Part shown: positions 15,278 through 26,169 of the stretch, in pieces
How the letters are laid out: each line of letters starts with the position of its first letter
Numbering within the stretch: position 1 is the first letter of the stretch
Notes under the pieces: generated by a model
The model's database searches: none
What the model saw: the letters and a program-made list of their open reading frames with translations, nothing else
What the model was told of the DNA's origin: nothing
Assembly (NCBI GenBank): GCA_012295275.1
Contig: CM022670.1
Coordinates: forward strand, 4,683,264 to 4,747,263
Direction of reading: 5' to 3'
DNA from: Chrysomallon squamiferum
Taxonomy: Eukaryota; Mollusca; Gastropoda; Neomphalida; Peltospiridae
DNA length: 64,000 nt
Program-made: the position numbers and the translations under genes

Positions 15278-15420
15278 ACACACACATACACACAAACGCA
15301 GACACACACACACATCTACCTTCAATATTATCACCGTTTTTGGGAGGTTTTTTTGTGGTTTTTGTGTGTTTCTTTTTTTTTCTTTTTTTTTTTTACTTTT
15401 ATTTAGTAGGCTACAGAGAG

Positions 15421-15455
<35 letters not shown>

Positions 15456-15590
15456 TTTCCGTTTATATATTAAATATTATACTTTACTGATTATTGTTGT
15501 TGTTGTTATTGCCATTAGTAACTACAAAAAAAAAAAAAAAAAAAAAAAAAAGGAAAGAAGAAATAATAATAATAATAATAACGATAATAA
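15238..15590. repeat. Mixed low-complexity block: (AC)n, poly-T, (CT)n, (GTT)n, poly-A, (AAT)n
   Basis: (CA)n with variants covers about 15238-15315. Then follow a T-rich stretch, (CT)n at about 15423-15452, a poly-A run at about 15525-15551 and (AAT)n to about 15590. Confidence 0.95.
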
Positions 15591-15604
15591 TTTCATCATT
15601 CCTT

Positions 15605-16057
15605 CTATTGCTCCTTCATTTTAACGTAAAATTTAAAACTGTTTACAATCATATTTCTTGAATTTTCTTTTACTTGTTTCAAACTGATTCTGTAAAACAA
15701 AAATCGAACTCGAAGCCAAAACATCCCGTGAACTTTAGCGCGCTTTCTGCTTTCTAAACTACACTGAAGGCTTAATTGATACAATGACAATCTTTGATGA
15801 ACCAAAAGCAAACAAGAAGACAGACAAGCCAGTGTGTAACTGTTTGTAACGAGCACACAAAACAAGTTTCTTGTCCTGTCTCCGCACACCTGCCTTTCAT
15901 GGCTGCCCTCAAATCGTGTTGATTTTAGAAGCCGATTGGAATGACAAAGTGTAATGGCCGCCAAGGTATTTGCTCTCGAGTTGTCGTCAAGTTTGCTGAT
16001 GTTCCAGAAGACCTGATATAGCCGCTGTGTGTCCGTCGTTGTGATAGCTGTCGTCAT
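15605..16057 (-). other. Unexplained 150-codon open frame 3' of the protocadherin
   Basis: A minus-strand frame is open for 150 codons in non-repetitive sequence, starting MTTAITTTDTQRLYQVF. It lies downstream of the protocadherin stop and poly-A signal. The composition is Leu/Ser/Arg-rich with scattered Cys, and I recognise no domain or signal peptide. No paired splice sites were found. It is more likely an unusually open unique island than a gene. Confidence 0.15.
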
Positions 16058-16448
16058 TATTTTTTTTTTCGATTTTGCTAAGTTTTTCTTTAATCTCCAA
16101 GATCTACTAAAATTCTGACAGTGATATTCTTTAAAAATCCGTTAAATGATTTTCGTTAAATATTATGCTTACTAATGACATGTCTAGCCCTTGTCTATAT
16201 TTGAGCATGCTTTGTGTGTTTCTGTATGAGTATGCCAGTGTTGGATTATAATTAAGATATATTATTAATTTTGAAATAATTTTATCGCCAGGTAAATAAA
16301 ATAATTAAAATTAATAAAATATGTAATTAGCATAAGCGCCAGTTACATTATAATTTTAAATCAAAAACAAATTTTACCAATTTTTCAAACAATAATCAGA
16401 AGAGTTTGAAATATAAAATAACACGCTATTTGGTAACAAGATTATAGT

Positions 16449-16454
16449 TTTATT
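16449..16454 (-). terminator. Poly-A signal AATAAA of the protocadherin
   Basis: The plus strand reads tttatt, giving AATAAA on the coding strand about 22 bases after the TAA stop. This would make a very short 3' UTR. Other hexamers further downstream are possible in this AT-rich DNA. Confidence 0.45.
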
Positions 16455-16475
16455 GCATTCACACACTCTCTAACA

Positions 16476-16832
16476 TTAAACAACAACATTTCTGTAGGCA
16501 TTGCCATCTAAATACAAGCACTGTCCATCGGTCTCTACAGTATAACTGCCGGACGTAGTAGTCGAACGATCGTCATCATTGTCCAGGCTGTCGTTGTGCC
16601 AGTCCTTGGGATAAGGATAACAAGCAGAGTGGACCACGCCGTCCACAACGTCTCTGTGTGTTTTATCGTGGCCTGGAAAACACAAGTTTGTGAACGGTGA
16701 ACGAGCAACATCGGAACATTTTGATTTCTCGCACTGTTTGATTTGATCCGGCGTTTTAAAACTCAGATGTGAAGAGTTTCTGTGTTCATCGAGGAACTGT
16801 TTTTCGTGAAATGGGGCAGTTGTTTTCTGTGA
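16476..16832 (-). CDS. Protocadherin C-terminal segment (terminal exon, second frame)
   Basis: This frame is open from 16832 to TAA at 16478-16476. It includes SFKTPDQIKQCEKSKCSD and ends DDDRSTTTSGSYTVETDGQ...NAYRNVVV. The acidic stretch, the TTTSGSYTV motif and the short hydrophobic end resemble the conserved end of molluscan protocadherin tails as I remember them. It is one base out of frame with the proline-rich segment upstream (17121-16763). A canonical acceptor (cttgtgttttccag) also lies inside it at 16673. Splicing exon 3 to 16672 is in phase (AGC, Ser). Either one exon is interrupted by a missing base near 16800-16804, or there are two alternative ends. Confidence 0.7.
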   Translation of the reverse strand, partial: SQKTTAPFHEKQFLDEHRNSSHLSFKTPDQIKQCEKSKCSDVARSPFTNLCFPGHDKTHRDVVDGVVHSACYPYPKDWHNDSLDNDDDRSTTTSGSYTVETDGQCLYLDGNAYRNVVV

Positions 16833-17121
16833 CTAGCAGACGGGGACGGGCAAGACGGTGGATAAGAGTCGGGTGGGCACGGTGGGTAAGACACAGATGA
16901 AGAAGAAGGTGGTGGGTACGATTCCGGTGGGTACGAAATTGGTGGACTCTGTTTGTAAGGCACTGGAGTATCACACGGGTTTCTGGTGTTGTACTGGTGT
17001 TTACGTTTCTCTGAAGGGTCTTTGAAAGTCACTCGTTTTCTGGAGGTGACCAGCACTGGATCTTTTAACCCCGGTTTTAATGAATTCTGACCGTTTTCTC
17101 GTGAAGTTTCGTGAAATTCAT
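16763..17121 (-). CDS. Protocadherin tail exon 4, proline-rich segment
   Basis: The acceptor is tttgtttttcttttccttag just before 17121; it joins exon 3 in phase 1 to give Asn. The frame reads EFHETSRENGQNSLKPG and then a basic RKRVTFKDPSEKRK patch. A striking SYPPESYPPPSSSS / SYPPCPPDSYPPSCPSP proline-tyrosine stretch follows. It stops at TGA 16765-16763. PPxY-like and SH3-type proline motifs suggest adaptor binding in the cytoplasm; this is inference. The stop is probably not the natural end. In the next frame, coding sequence continues to the conserved C-terminus, and one extra base in the A5 run at 16804-16800 would join them. Confidence 0.7.
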
Positions 17122-18167
17122 CTAAGGAAAAGAAAAACAAAAATTATATAGTTTTATTGTAATGAGATTTAAAAGCAAGCATAATTATTGAAAACATTTC
17201 AAAGAATTATAATATATTTTCAGAAAGGAAAAAAAAATCATATATATATATATATATATATATATTTTTTAAATTATTTGTTGTATTTTTATTTTTATTT
17301 TTAGGGTTTCTTTTGATTTGTTTTGTTTTAATTCACTTTTAATTTCATTTATACTATTTCACATTTACGTTCACTTTAGTTTACCACAGCTTTATTAGGT
17401 TTCATTTATCTTCTAAGCCCCACATTTCTTTCATTCGCACTCTCGTGCCCCACATACAAACATTTCTCTTCAAATGTTTCACTCTGTGCATAATTGCTAA
17501 CAAAGCTCTTTAACATCTATGGCCATCGATTTTTTTTTCTTTCTTTCTTTTCCATTTTACTCTAAACCTTTCCAGTCCATTTCTCATTCTTCTTTTTCTG
17601 ACTTACATTATTACGAGTCCCGTTTCCTTTTCTTTAAAGGATGTTCAAACAACGAAACCATTCGAGAAACCCTGTGATATTCCAAGCCCGCCAGTTAACA
17701 TTTAAATTGCCTTCTGTTCTGTGTTCCCCTCCCCCTCACACACGATGACGTGGACCCCGTTTGTTCCTCGACGGCCTCGTGGACACGACTGAACGTCTGA
17801 CAAATTTGTGCTGCTTACATTTCATACTGACGTTTGTATAGGATCGTCTCAATGCTGCTGACTCGAACCCTTTGCTCCAAGTTATTTCATTCTTGTAACA
17901 CTCATTATAAAAATGTCATGTCCCGGTGCGTTACGTAACGGATGTCATAAGAACCTCTACACCGTACAATTACTTACTCGCATGTGAGGCCTTCATAAGG
18001 TATATAATATTTTTCAGTTAATTATTTTTATGTGTTATGAATTCATTTGTTTCTCTGTTTTATTATTATTTTTATTTTTATTAATACTGTTAATGCTACT
18101 ATCACTAGTAGTACAATCATAAATACTACTACATATTTTTGTTATGGCTTTTGTTGTTGTTGTTGTC

Positions 18168-18170
<3 letters not shown>

Positions 18171-18229
<59 letters not shown>
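18171..18229. repeat. (TTA)n microsatellite
   Basis: About 19 uninterrupted ATT units, preceded by a few GTT units. Confidence 0.97.
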
Positions 18230-18724
18230 TGACTTTTATTACCTTATATAATGGTTTTTGGGTTTTTTTTTTTTTTTTAACTGAAACTTTTCAAAAAAAC
18301 TTCAAATTCTTTAATTTTTTTTTCTTTGACAAGAATTCTTAAACCTGAGTAACAAATTAAAATCTAATACCAAACGAAAACCTTTATAAACACGTGAAAA
18401 GGCCTCCCTAGTGAATTGAAATTATGATACAAGTAGATAAGGCGTTTTGCACCGAAAGCTCCCTTTGCAAAAACATAACAACATCATGATAAAGAATACG
18501 TCTCTAAGTATTTTCTGAAAGTGTATAAATAATGACGTATACGATATCTTGAAAAATCACTAAGAGATTAATACTATACGAAAAGCAGCGTTGCTCCTAA
18601 TTAAATTGCAAATCTGCACCCATCCTCAAAAAAAAAAAAAAGAAAAAAAATTAGAAAAAAAAATCAGGACTTTATAATAAAGAACATCAAGATATACGAA
18701 TTTCTGGAAAATGATGATAACAGC

Positions 18725-18970
18725 ACCCTAATACAAAATAACACTGACCCTAGCCCTAATCCAAAATTACATTGACACTAACCCTAATTTTAAGTAACCC
18801 TGACCTTAACCTAATCCCCAAAAAACATTAACCCTAACCCTAATCCGAAATATTTCAGAACCTGACCCTAATCCTAAATAACACTGACCCTAACTCTAGT
18901 TCCTAGGACACACTGGCCCTAATTTCAATGCCCAAATAACTCTAATCCCATATAACATTAACCCTAGCCG
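18725..18970. repeat. Degenerate ~28-bp minisatellite built on CCCTAA
   Basis: About eight or nine units of 26-30 bp, each resembling AACACTGACCCTAACCCTAA plus TCCAAAAT. Most contain one or two CCCTAA or near-CCCTAA words, the complement of the metazoan telomere repeat TTAGGG. Units differ by substitutions and small indels, so this is old. It lies inside a protocadherin intron. Confidence 0.85.
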
Positions 18971-19058
18971 TTACGCGAGTTTACGCCTAGAACCAGTGAT
19001 TATTAGAAGATGCTAGCACTGTGAGTTGCGCTGTGTGTAAAACTAAAACTGAACTTAC

Positions 19059-19161
19059 TGGGGTCCTCCTCGCTGCCTCCCCGTCCACTGTCGCTGGTTG
19101 TCGTTTCGATTGATCCGTTACTTTCAACCTCGTCGTGGTAACCCGTCCACACTTCTCGTTT
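19059..19161 (-). CDS. Protocadherin tail exon 3
   Basis: 103 bp bounded by acceptor tttattatttcattgtcag and a perfect donor gtaagt, entering in phase 0 and leaving in phase 1. It encodes 34 residues: KREVWTGYHDEVESNGS, then TTTSDSGRGGSEEDP. The DSGRGGSEED motif is a serine/acidic cluster of the DSGxGxSExD type, which I recall as a recurring signature in invertebrate protocadherin tails; it looks like a casein-kinase or phosphodegron-like site. Placement, phase and orientation all agree with the large exon upstream. The frame continues past the donor, but the gtaagt signal is strong. Confidence 0.85.
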
Positions 19162-19246
19162 CTGACAATGAAATAATAAAACAAAGGTAAGAATAACGGT
19201 GATTTGATTGTTATGAAAGAACAAAACTAAATGAGATGGGGTAGTT

Positions 19247-19433
19247 GATTTATTATTATTATTATTATTATTATTATCATCGTCATCGTCGTCGTCATCA
19301 TCATCTTCATCATTATCATTATTATTGTTATTATTATTGTTGTTGTTGTTGTTGTTGTTGTCGTTATCATGGTCATCATTATTATTATTATTACTATTAT
19401 TTATTATTGTTGTTGTTGTTGTTGTTGTTATTC
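19247..19433. repeat. Imperfect trinucleotide repeats (ATT/GTC/GTT)
   Basis: (ATT)n, (CGT)n, (CAT)n and (GTT)n tracts in series, inside the intron between tail exons 2 and 3. Confidence 0.9.
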
Positions 19434-19652
19434 ACTCACTCCCTTCGTACTTAGATCATGATTATTAGAACAGGCAAGCGTATCATATGCTCTTGTGTTA
19501 ACAGTGTCAAATAATTATTAACAAATAAACAAATATTAATAAAATAAATAAAAAGCTGGTAAAAATAATAACAGTCTTGTTATGCGTTATATATTAATGT
19601 ATTTTCGATAATACGTATAAATATTTAAAAGTAAAATAAAGCTCAGTAATAC

Positions 19653-19781
19653 CGGTGTTATCACAGGCTGTTCCTGGTACGATGTGAGTAAAGTCTGGTG
19701 ATTCTGAAAAGTTGAAAACTGGTTTGATCTCTGATCTGTGCCGCTGTCACTGGAAGACTTTGAATCAGCATTAACATCATC
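19653..19781 (-). CDS. Protocadherin tail exon 2
   Basis: 129 bp, exactly 43 codons, phase 0 at both ends. It is preceded by ctctatttccccag and followed by a donor GT after ACACCG. It encodes DDVNADSKSSSDSGTDQ, then a Gln/Ser/Thr-rich stretch ending PVITP. The DSKSSSDSGTD motif is a serine-rich acidic cluster like the one in the next exon. It follows the large exon (ending NQ) in phase 0 across an 8.2-kb intron, so the tail reads KDAQNQ-DDVNAD. Too short to show in a standard open-frame screen. Assignment rests on the splice sites, phases and composition. Confidence 0.82.
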
Positions 19782-20637
19782 CTGGGGAAATAGAGAAATA
19801 AAAATTATTTACTATGAGAAATAAGATCGCTTGAGAAAAAGAAAAAAAGAAAAGGTTAAAGTGTGCGTGTGTGTACTAAAAAGATTGTTTCACTGTAGCA
19901 TATCTTTATTTCTTTCATATCTTTATTTCTACTTTGATTTTACACAAGTAATAAACATTTATCTGAAAGGCACCAAATGATCTCAGATAACTATGTGCTT
20001 ATTATATCGCACAAATGAAACTACATAAGCCAAAATATTAATCCCAATAACTTAACACCTATCAAATTATTTATTGTTCAATAAATATAAAAATAATAAT
20101 TTTACTAAATGCATGTGTTTATGAAAATAAATAAATATATTAAATTCAAATAAATAAATGTACAGATAAACAAGAAAGAAAGAAGTATACTAACAAAAAA
20201 AAAATTAAATAAACAAAATTATATAATAAATAAATAAATAAATTAAAAAATAAATAAATAAATAAATACTCATTAACAAACAACACACCACTAAAGTTTC
20301 ATAAACCGAAAACTAAAATATAATAACCATCCTGCTTTAATTATTTAAAACCTAAAGTGAGTCAACGGAATTTCACGTTCTCGAGTTAAGCCATGAAGTA
20401 AGCCTACCCATTACAAACAATAAAACGGCTTAATGGATAATGTCATGTTAAATCTGAAATAATTATTCCATTATTGCAAAACGCATTTTGGAGAGAAAAA
20501 AAAATTCTCGCCTATTATCTCAACTATCTTGACTGTTACGGTAACTTGGCAACAAAGAGGAAAGTCAAATTACATTGTCTGACAAAACCATTATGTTTCT
20601 AGAAAATGTGCTAAAGGCGGATGGATGTATTGTTTAT

Positions 20638-20639
20638 TA

Positions 20640-20689
<50 letters not shown>

Positions 20690-20873
20690 TAATAGCTTCA
20701 TCTTCATCATCATAATTTATTTTATCGTCATCAGCATCATTGTTATCATCATTATATTGGTAGTAGTAGTAGCAGTAGTAATAATAATAGTAGTATAGTT
20801 GTTGTACAAGTGGTAGCAGTAGTAGTACTATTAATATTATAATTATTTTCATCATCAAAATCATTGCTGTTAC

Positions 20874-20924
<51 letters not shown>

Positions 20925-20955
20925 GAATATTATTATTATTATTATTATTAGTGCA
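20638..20955. repeat. (ATT)n and related trinucleotide block
   Basis: Two long ATT runs (about 20640-20688 and 20872-20950) separated by mixed CAT/AGT-type trinucleotides. Confidence 0.93.
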
Positions 20956-21289
20956 GCATGGTTATATTTATTAAATAATAAATAATTTGGCATTAGATAG
21001 AATACAGTAATATAAGGATTTGGCTTAGACTGTTCAATATAATGTGATTTGTGACTGCAATAAGCAGCTGGTTATCTCAGATCATTTAGTTTATTATGGG
21101 AAAACGGTTATTGTCATTGTTGTAGTTCATTTTATTAATACTGCTACAGCTACTGTTACAACTACAACTATTTCGGTGAAAATAACAATAATTGTTGTTG
21201 TTGTTGCTGCAGCTTCTGTGATTACTTCGACTACAACTACGTCCGGGCTTTTTAAAAAATTATTGTTAGATCGATTAACACAATTATCA

Positions 21290-21336
21290 TAGCTATTATT
21301 ATTATCATTATCATTATCATTATTGTCATTATCATG

Positions 21337-21414
<78 letters not shown>

Positions 21415-21440
21415 GTTATTGTTATTGTTATTATTATTCA
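21290..21440. repeat. (ATT)n microsatellite
   Basis: About 150 bp of ATT with ATC and GTT variants at the ends. Confidence 0.95.
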
Positions 21441-21449
21441 CCTAAGTAT

Positions 21450-21900
21450 ATTCATGAAAGAGCAAATCACGGCCTAGGTCTCAAACTAGTCACTGAACTG
21501 TAATGGGAAATAGCCTAGTGTGTCTACCGACAAGGATGGATCCTACCTCCCGTGAAGCCAGACCTGCACTTAGGCGCCACAAACCCTCTCAGTACAGAAG
21601 GAGAAAAAACAATCAATTAAACAGAGAGACTTCTTCTCTTTTTTAAACCTAACACTTGCACGACGGCAGGCGCGGATTCCGGTGAAATATGTCCAAATAT
21701 TAATTGAGCAAGCAATAAATACCAAAGCGATTCGAAAATAAATATTTTCTGTTGGATTTTCTGCTTTTTCTGGGGCTATTTCTGTCAAGAGTTCGTTATC
21801 TGGCTTTGCGGCGAATCGAAAAGGTAAGCAGACTTTATTTTGAGTTCGCAAGGTGTACTGGGACAACAGAAGCTGGACAAAACTGTGTTATGGCGAAGCA
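21450..21900. other. Unique island in the large protocadherin intron
   Basis: Non-repetitive, moderately GC-rich sequence with a 98-codon minus-strand frame (21866-21570) that I do not recognise. The left half has CTAG/GGATCC-type words and short echoes but no tRNA-like boxes. Possibly regulatory. Confidence 0.2.
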
Positions 21901-22569
21901 TCATGAAAAGTTAAATATTTGGACAATCTGATATTGAAAAGTCAGCATAAACGTTTCGTGCAGGTCGCAGAATAAATATGGCTTCTTTTTTTCTGTCGGA
22001 GTTAAATGCGAAACAAAGCCTTTGTTAAAATACAAATATCTCGCAGATTCCAATCGCATACAAAGAAATGATTTTAAAAGAAGCCAGTGTAAATGTTATG
22101 TGTGTTTTTCTCGTCTATTTAAAAGGATGTGTAAGGCAGGTTCATGTGTGCGTGTTTATGTATGTGTATGTATAATATTATGTGTGAGTACATCTTATGT
22201 ATGTGTGTATGTATGCATGAATGAATAAGAACCGCATATTTATATATACGTGTATGTCTTTGTGACCGTTTATAAAAAAAACACTAATTTCGAAATTCGA
22301 ATTATAGCGAATAATATTTTCTGTGAAGAATTGAATAACTGTGCGTGTGTGTGACAAATGTAGATAAAAACCTATAAAGACCACGTGCAAGCATATATAT
22401 TATGCTATGATGGATGAAAAACATTATGGACACATAATTTTTTTTTTTCCTGTTGTTTTTCTAGACACGGATGTAGTTATTTCTTATCTTAAACTGTTTT
22501 GTTTGTTTGTTTTTTTTCATTTATTTTATATCTGTTATTTTCATTTACTTGTATAAAGGTTTTCATTCG

Positions 22570-23060
22570 TATTTCTAACAACAATCAAACGCAAATACCA
22601 CAGCCGCGGCCTGCTATTCGGTCAGAATGTCTTAATTAAACACAAATATTGATCCATATAGATCTCCATGTCCGGCATCCGTTACAAGCGCATGCAAATA
22701 ACAGTTTATTACGACACAACTGTTTATTACGTCGACGTATCCGTCGTCGGGTTTTTACGACGTATTTATTTAGTTCATTAGCTTTCTCTCTTTTACCATC
22801 TTTCCGCTGCAAAACTGGGATCGTTACCTGTGCGATTCTGGAATTGAATAACCATCTGGCTGGGTCATTACGATCATTAAACTGTATTATCCGATTATCA
22901 GCTTTTATCGACTGGTCGCGACTTCGTCTGTGTTGAACACAACGGAAGGTCAGGTGCTCCGCGCGCCACTAATAGGATGCACGGTGCAGTGACAAGGGAG
23001 ATAATTAAAGTCTGATTGATTGGTACCTGAACATGCATCAATTAAAGTCGCAGCGAGAAC
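22570..23060. promoter_or_regulatory. Candidate intronic enhancer island
   Basis: About 490 bp of non-repetitive, CpG-containing sequence. It is rich in developmental transcription-factor words: TTAATTAAA near 22633, the POU octamer ATGCAAAT near 22693, GATTGATTG and CATCAATTAAAG near 23020-23045. A 95-codon plus-strand frame (22649-22936) is not recognisable. Its position in the largest intron of a neuronal-type adhesion gene fits an enhancer; this is inference. Confidence 0.3.
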
Positions 23061-23279
23061 GCTGATTGAGTTGCCAGACTTTTCGAGAGGTGAAGAAATT
23101 CTAATTATGCGAAATGACTTTCTAGATTAGTGTTACTACTTAACTTTGCAATATCTACATTTAAAGTAGTGACGCTGAGAATCTGGCCATTTGTATCAGG
23201 ATTGTGGTATGAACATACATCAGTCGAATTAGTCTGCGAAACTCCGTTCACTTAGTGTATTCAAGAAACATCTATTGTT

Positions 23280-23287
23280 TTTTTATT

Positions 23288-23325
<38 letters not shown>
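23280..23325. repeat. (TTTA)n-(ATT)n microsatellite
   Basis: Short tetranucleotide run passing into about eleven ATT units. Confidence 0.9.
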
Positions 23326-23649
23326 AATAAAAGTTCAGGCTGGAAGATTTCCATTTGATGTTATGTATTGTCAGATTTTTTTTTAAACTTCGGAAGAAGT
23401 ATGAAGTTTTGGATGGGCTCAGATGACGAGTAAATCTGTACCACCATCTGTTACAACGAGTATGCATCGATTTTAAAACTATTACCATTACCCGATACAG
23501 CATGAAATAAAATAAGTATAAAAACAAAAACAAAAGCAGCTCACAAAGAAGCTGCAACAGTAAAATAAGACATAGCTGTAGAAGCCACTAAATCCCTTTT
23601 TCATTATTCAGGGGTTTTTTTTTGTGTGTGTGTGTTTTTCCTGAACTAA

Positions 23650-23980
23650 AACTTAATCGACGCAGAAAGCTAAAATCTTTGCCACATTCGTTGAATTTGA
23701 ATCGGATCAATACGTCGGGGATTTCCGGCAATCAGTGGGGGTGTAATCGCCCCTTTGACGTCATGACGTGCAAGTGACAGGCTAAAACAAATATTTGACC
23801 GAGACCTCTTGCTGTCTTGGCTTGGATCAAATAAGTGTGATCCCCGTCACGAAGAATTCTACGAATATCTCGTGTATCGAGTGTCGATTTGCCGGCCGCT
23901 AAACGTAGGCGATTGGGAAATAAAGTGATTTGTTGCAGAGTTAGTTCTTGTAATAGAAACATTATTAGAGTTATCAATGT
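23650..23980. promoter_or_regulatory. CpG-rich island with tandem CRE motifs
   Basis: A perfect CRE palindrome TGACGTCA at 23756-23763 is followed at once by TGACGTG (23764-23770). The surrounding 300 bp is unique and CpG-containing. An 81-codon minus-strand frame (23977-23732) is open but unrecognised. Two adjacent CREB/ATF-type sites suggest a cAMP/activity-responsive element or a cryptic promoter inside the intron. This is inference from motifs only. Confidence 0.35.
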
Positions 23981-24885
23981 GTCTGTTATTTTTGGTTACT
24001 TGTTTATTTACTTATTTACCTGCTTTATATTTCGTTTAATTTATATTTAGTTATAACATTATTTTTAAATATATTTATATATGTATGTTTGTATGTACGA
24101 TGTATGTATATACAAACATGGATATATAAATAGGTACTGTATTTAACAGGTACTATATTTGCATATTAAAATAAATATAATATATAATGTGTCTATATGT
24201 CTGGACATATTTAATATATGTACATATCTATTAAAGTTTATCATTCTTATAATCTATTTGCCTTTTTATCTATCTATATACAAACATAAATATCCCTACT
24301 GTTATAAATCGACCATAAAATAAATGACAAATTAAAACTGACATAAAAGTCTACACAGACAATGCCTGCGTTCAAGTCTGTCACAATGAAAACTAATTTT
24401 ATATTTCTTTTCTGCAATAAATTCGCAATGTCGCGTATCTGTCAACTTTTACTTCAGTTCTAACCTCCCCAAGTAACTGCAGTTTTCGGTGAATAAACAG
24501 ATACTCAAGTTTAAACATGAACTGTCGACGTTTATTTGTTTTTAAATACAACGCAGTACCCCTGACACCAGCATGGCATCCCACAAACTCTGTCAGACCG
24601 TCTACCACCCAACGGGATGTTTATTATCTAACATGAAGTTTATTATGACGGTCAGGTATCCTGCATGTGCGTATATGACTGCGTGTGGTTTCCGTACAGC
24701 TGTACTGAAATCTTGGACTGGCAGAGACAAGGATCGACTCTCCTTTCAGCCCAGCTTGGTTAATGTACTGTAAGTGTTTTATATAAAATGTTGTAATTTA
24801 ATAAAACTATGAAATTCAGTTTTAATGAGTGTGATGCTTTGGTATTTGAGTATTTGGCATGCGTTTACATACATAAACTCACAAA

Positions 24886-25048
<163 letters not shown>

Positions 25049-25123
25049 AAATGTAATTGTGTGCGTCCCTGTGTGTGTATCATTCATAGGTACATTTCCA
25101 CTATATCAAGCAATCCAGCACTG

Positions 25124-25195
25124 ATACATACACAATCACATACACAATCACATACACAATCACATACACAATCACATATACAATCACATACACAT
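25124..25195. repeat. 14-bp minisatellite (ACACAATCACATAC)
   Basis: About five near-perfect tandem copies of the 14-mer lying between the (AC)n and (GTAT)n tracts. Confidence 0.9.
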
Positions 25196-25243
25196 ACACC
25201 AGGCATACACACAAGAAACACACACACAAATAAAAAATATGTA

Positions 25244-25532
25244 TGTATCATGTATGTATGTATGTATGTAAGAATATAGTATGTATGTATGTATGTATGT
25301 ATGTATGTATGTATGTATGTATGTATGTATGTATGTATGTATGTATGTATCTATGTATGTATGTATGTATGTATGTATGTATGTATGTATGTATGTATGT
25401 ATGTATGTAGTATGTATGTATGTATGTATGTATGTATGTACGTACGTGTATGTATGTATGTATGTATGTATGTATGTATGTATGTATGTATGTATGTATG
25501 TATGTATGTATGTATGTATGTATGTATGTATA
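25244..25532. repeat. (GTAT)n microsatellite
   Basis: About 285 bp of ATGT repeat with single-base interruptions. Its overlapping Met-Tyr-Val-Cys and Tyr-Ile-His-Thr frames on both strands are artefacts. Confidence 0.98.
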
Positions 25533-26083
25533 CAACAGACAGACCGGCGGATAACAAAACAGAAAACATTAAAGTAATGAACAAACTGAGCTAGTAAATG
25601 TTTTTGTTCCTAACACAGTCGCAGTTACCACATACCGCACCACGTTGTATAATTCTACTGCCGTTCTCTGTGTTTATTTATTGTCCTAACTGCGAGTTAT
25701 AAAACAATTTACATTTGTAAACTAACACCCTGTGTTCACACAGACCAAACAGAATTAGCGAAATCACCACGAGTTTTTTTCGTCTGTTAAATACATCAAC
25801 AGAAAGATGTTTGTTGGTTCCACGAAAAATTACCTAATATGACTGACAAACAACACTTAGCTGTAGTTCTGCCTGGTACACAGTTTAAGCCATTGAAAAT
25901 AAGGAAGTAGCTGGATCGAACAATGCTACCCAAATTTCTTTTTATTCTTCTTTTTTTTTTTCATGGAGTTTTTAATTAAATATATTTTGTTCGTTAATTG
26001 ATTAATACAATTTTATATAAATCACATAAAAAAAATATCAAGTGTATAATATTCTATTGTTTGAAATCTTAGTATGAGCAAAT

Positions 26084-26084
<1 letters not shown>

Positions 26085-26168
<84 letters not shown>
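26085..26168. repeat. (GT)n microsatellite
   Basis: About 41 uninterrupted GT units. Confidence 0.98.

Positions 26169-26169
<1 letters not shown>

Larger units (their letters stand above)
17122..19058 (-). other. Protocadherin intron between tail exons 3 and 4
   Basis: GT-AG intron of about 1.9 kb (donor gtaagt, acceptor ttccttag). It holds (AT)n near 17240-17264, a (TTA)n microsatellite and a minisatellite based on CCCTAA, listed separately. Confidence 0.8.

Noticed and set aside
17860-17890. tRNA B-box-like word (gggttcgagtca on minus)
   Set aside because: The last two consensus bases do not match, and no A box or cloverleaf can be drawn upstream.
18725-18970. True interstitial telomere
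   Set aside because: CCCTAA words are embedded in a longer ~28-bp unit and rarely adjoin; there is no run of perfect hexamers.
25248-25594. Repetitive MYVC / YIHT proteins
   Set aside because: Pure (GTAT)n microsatellite, open in several frames on both strands.
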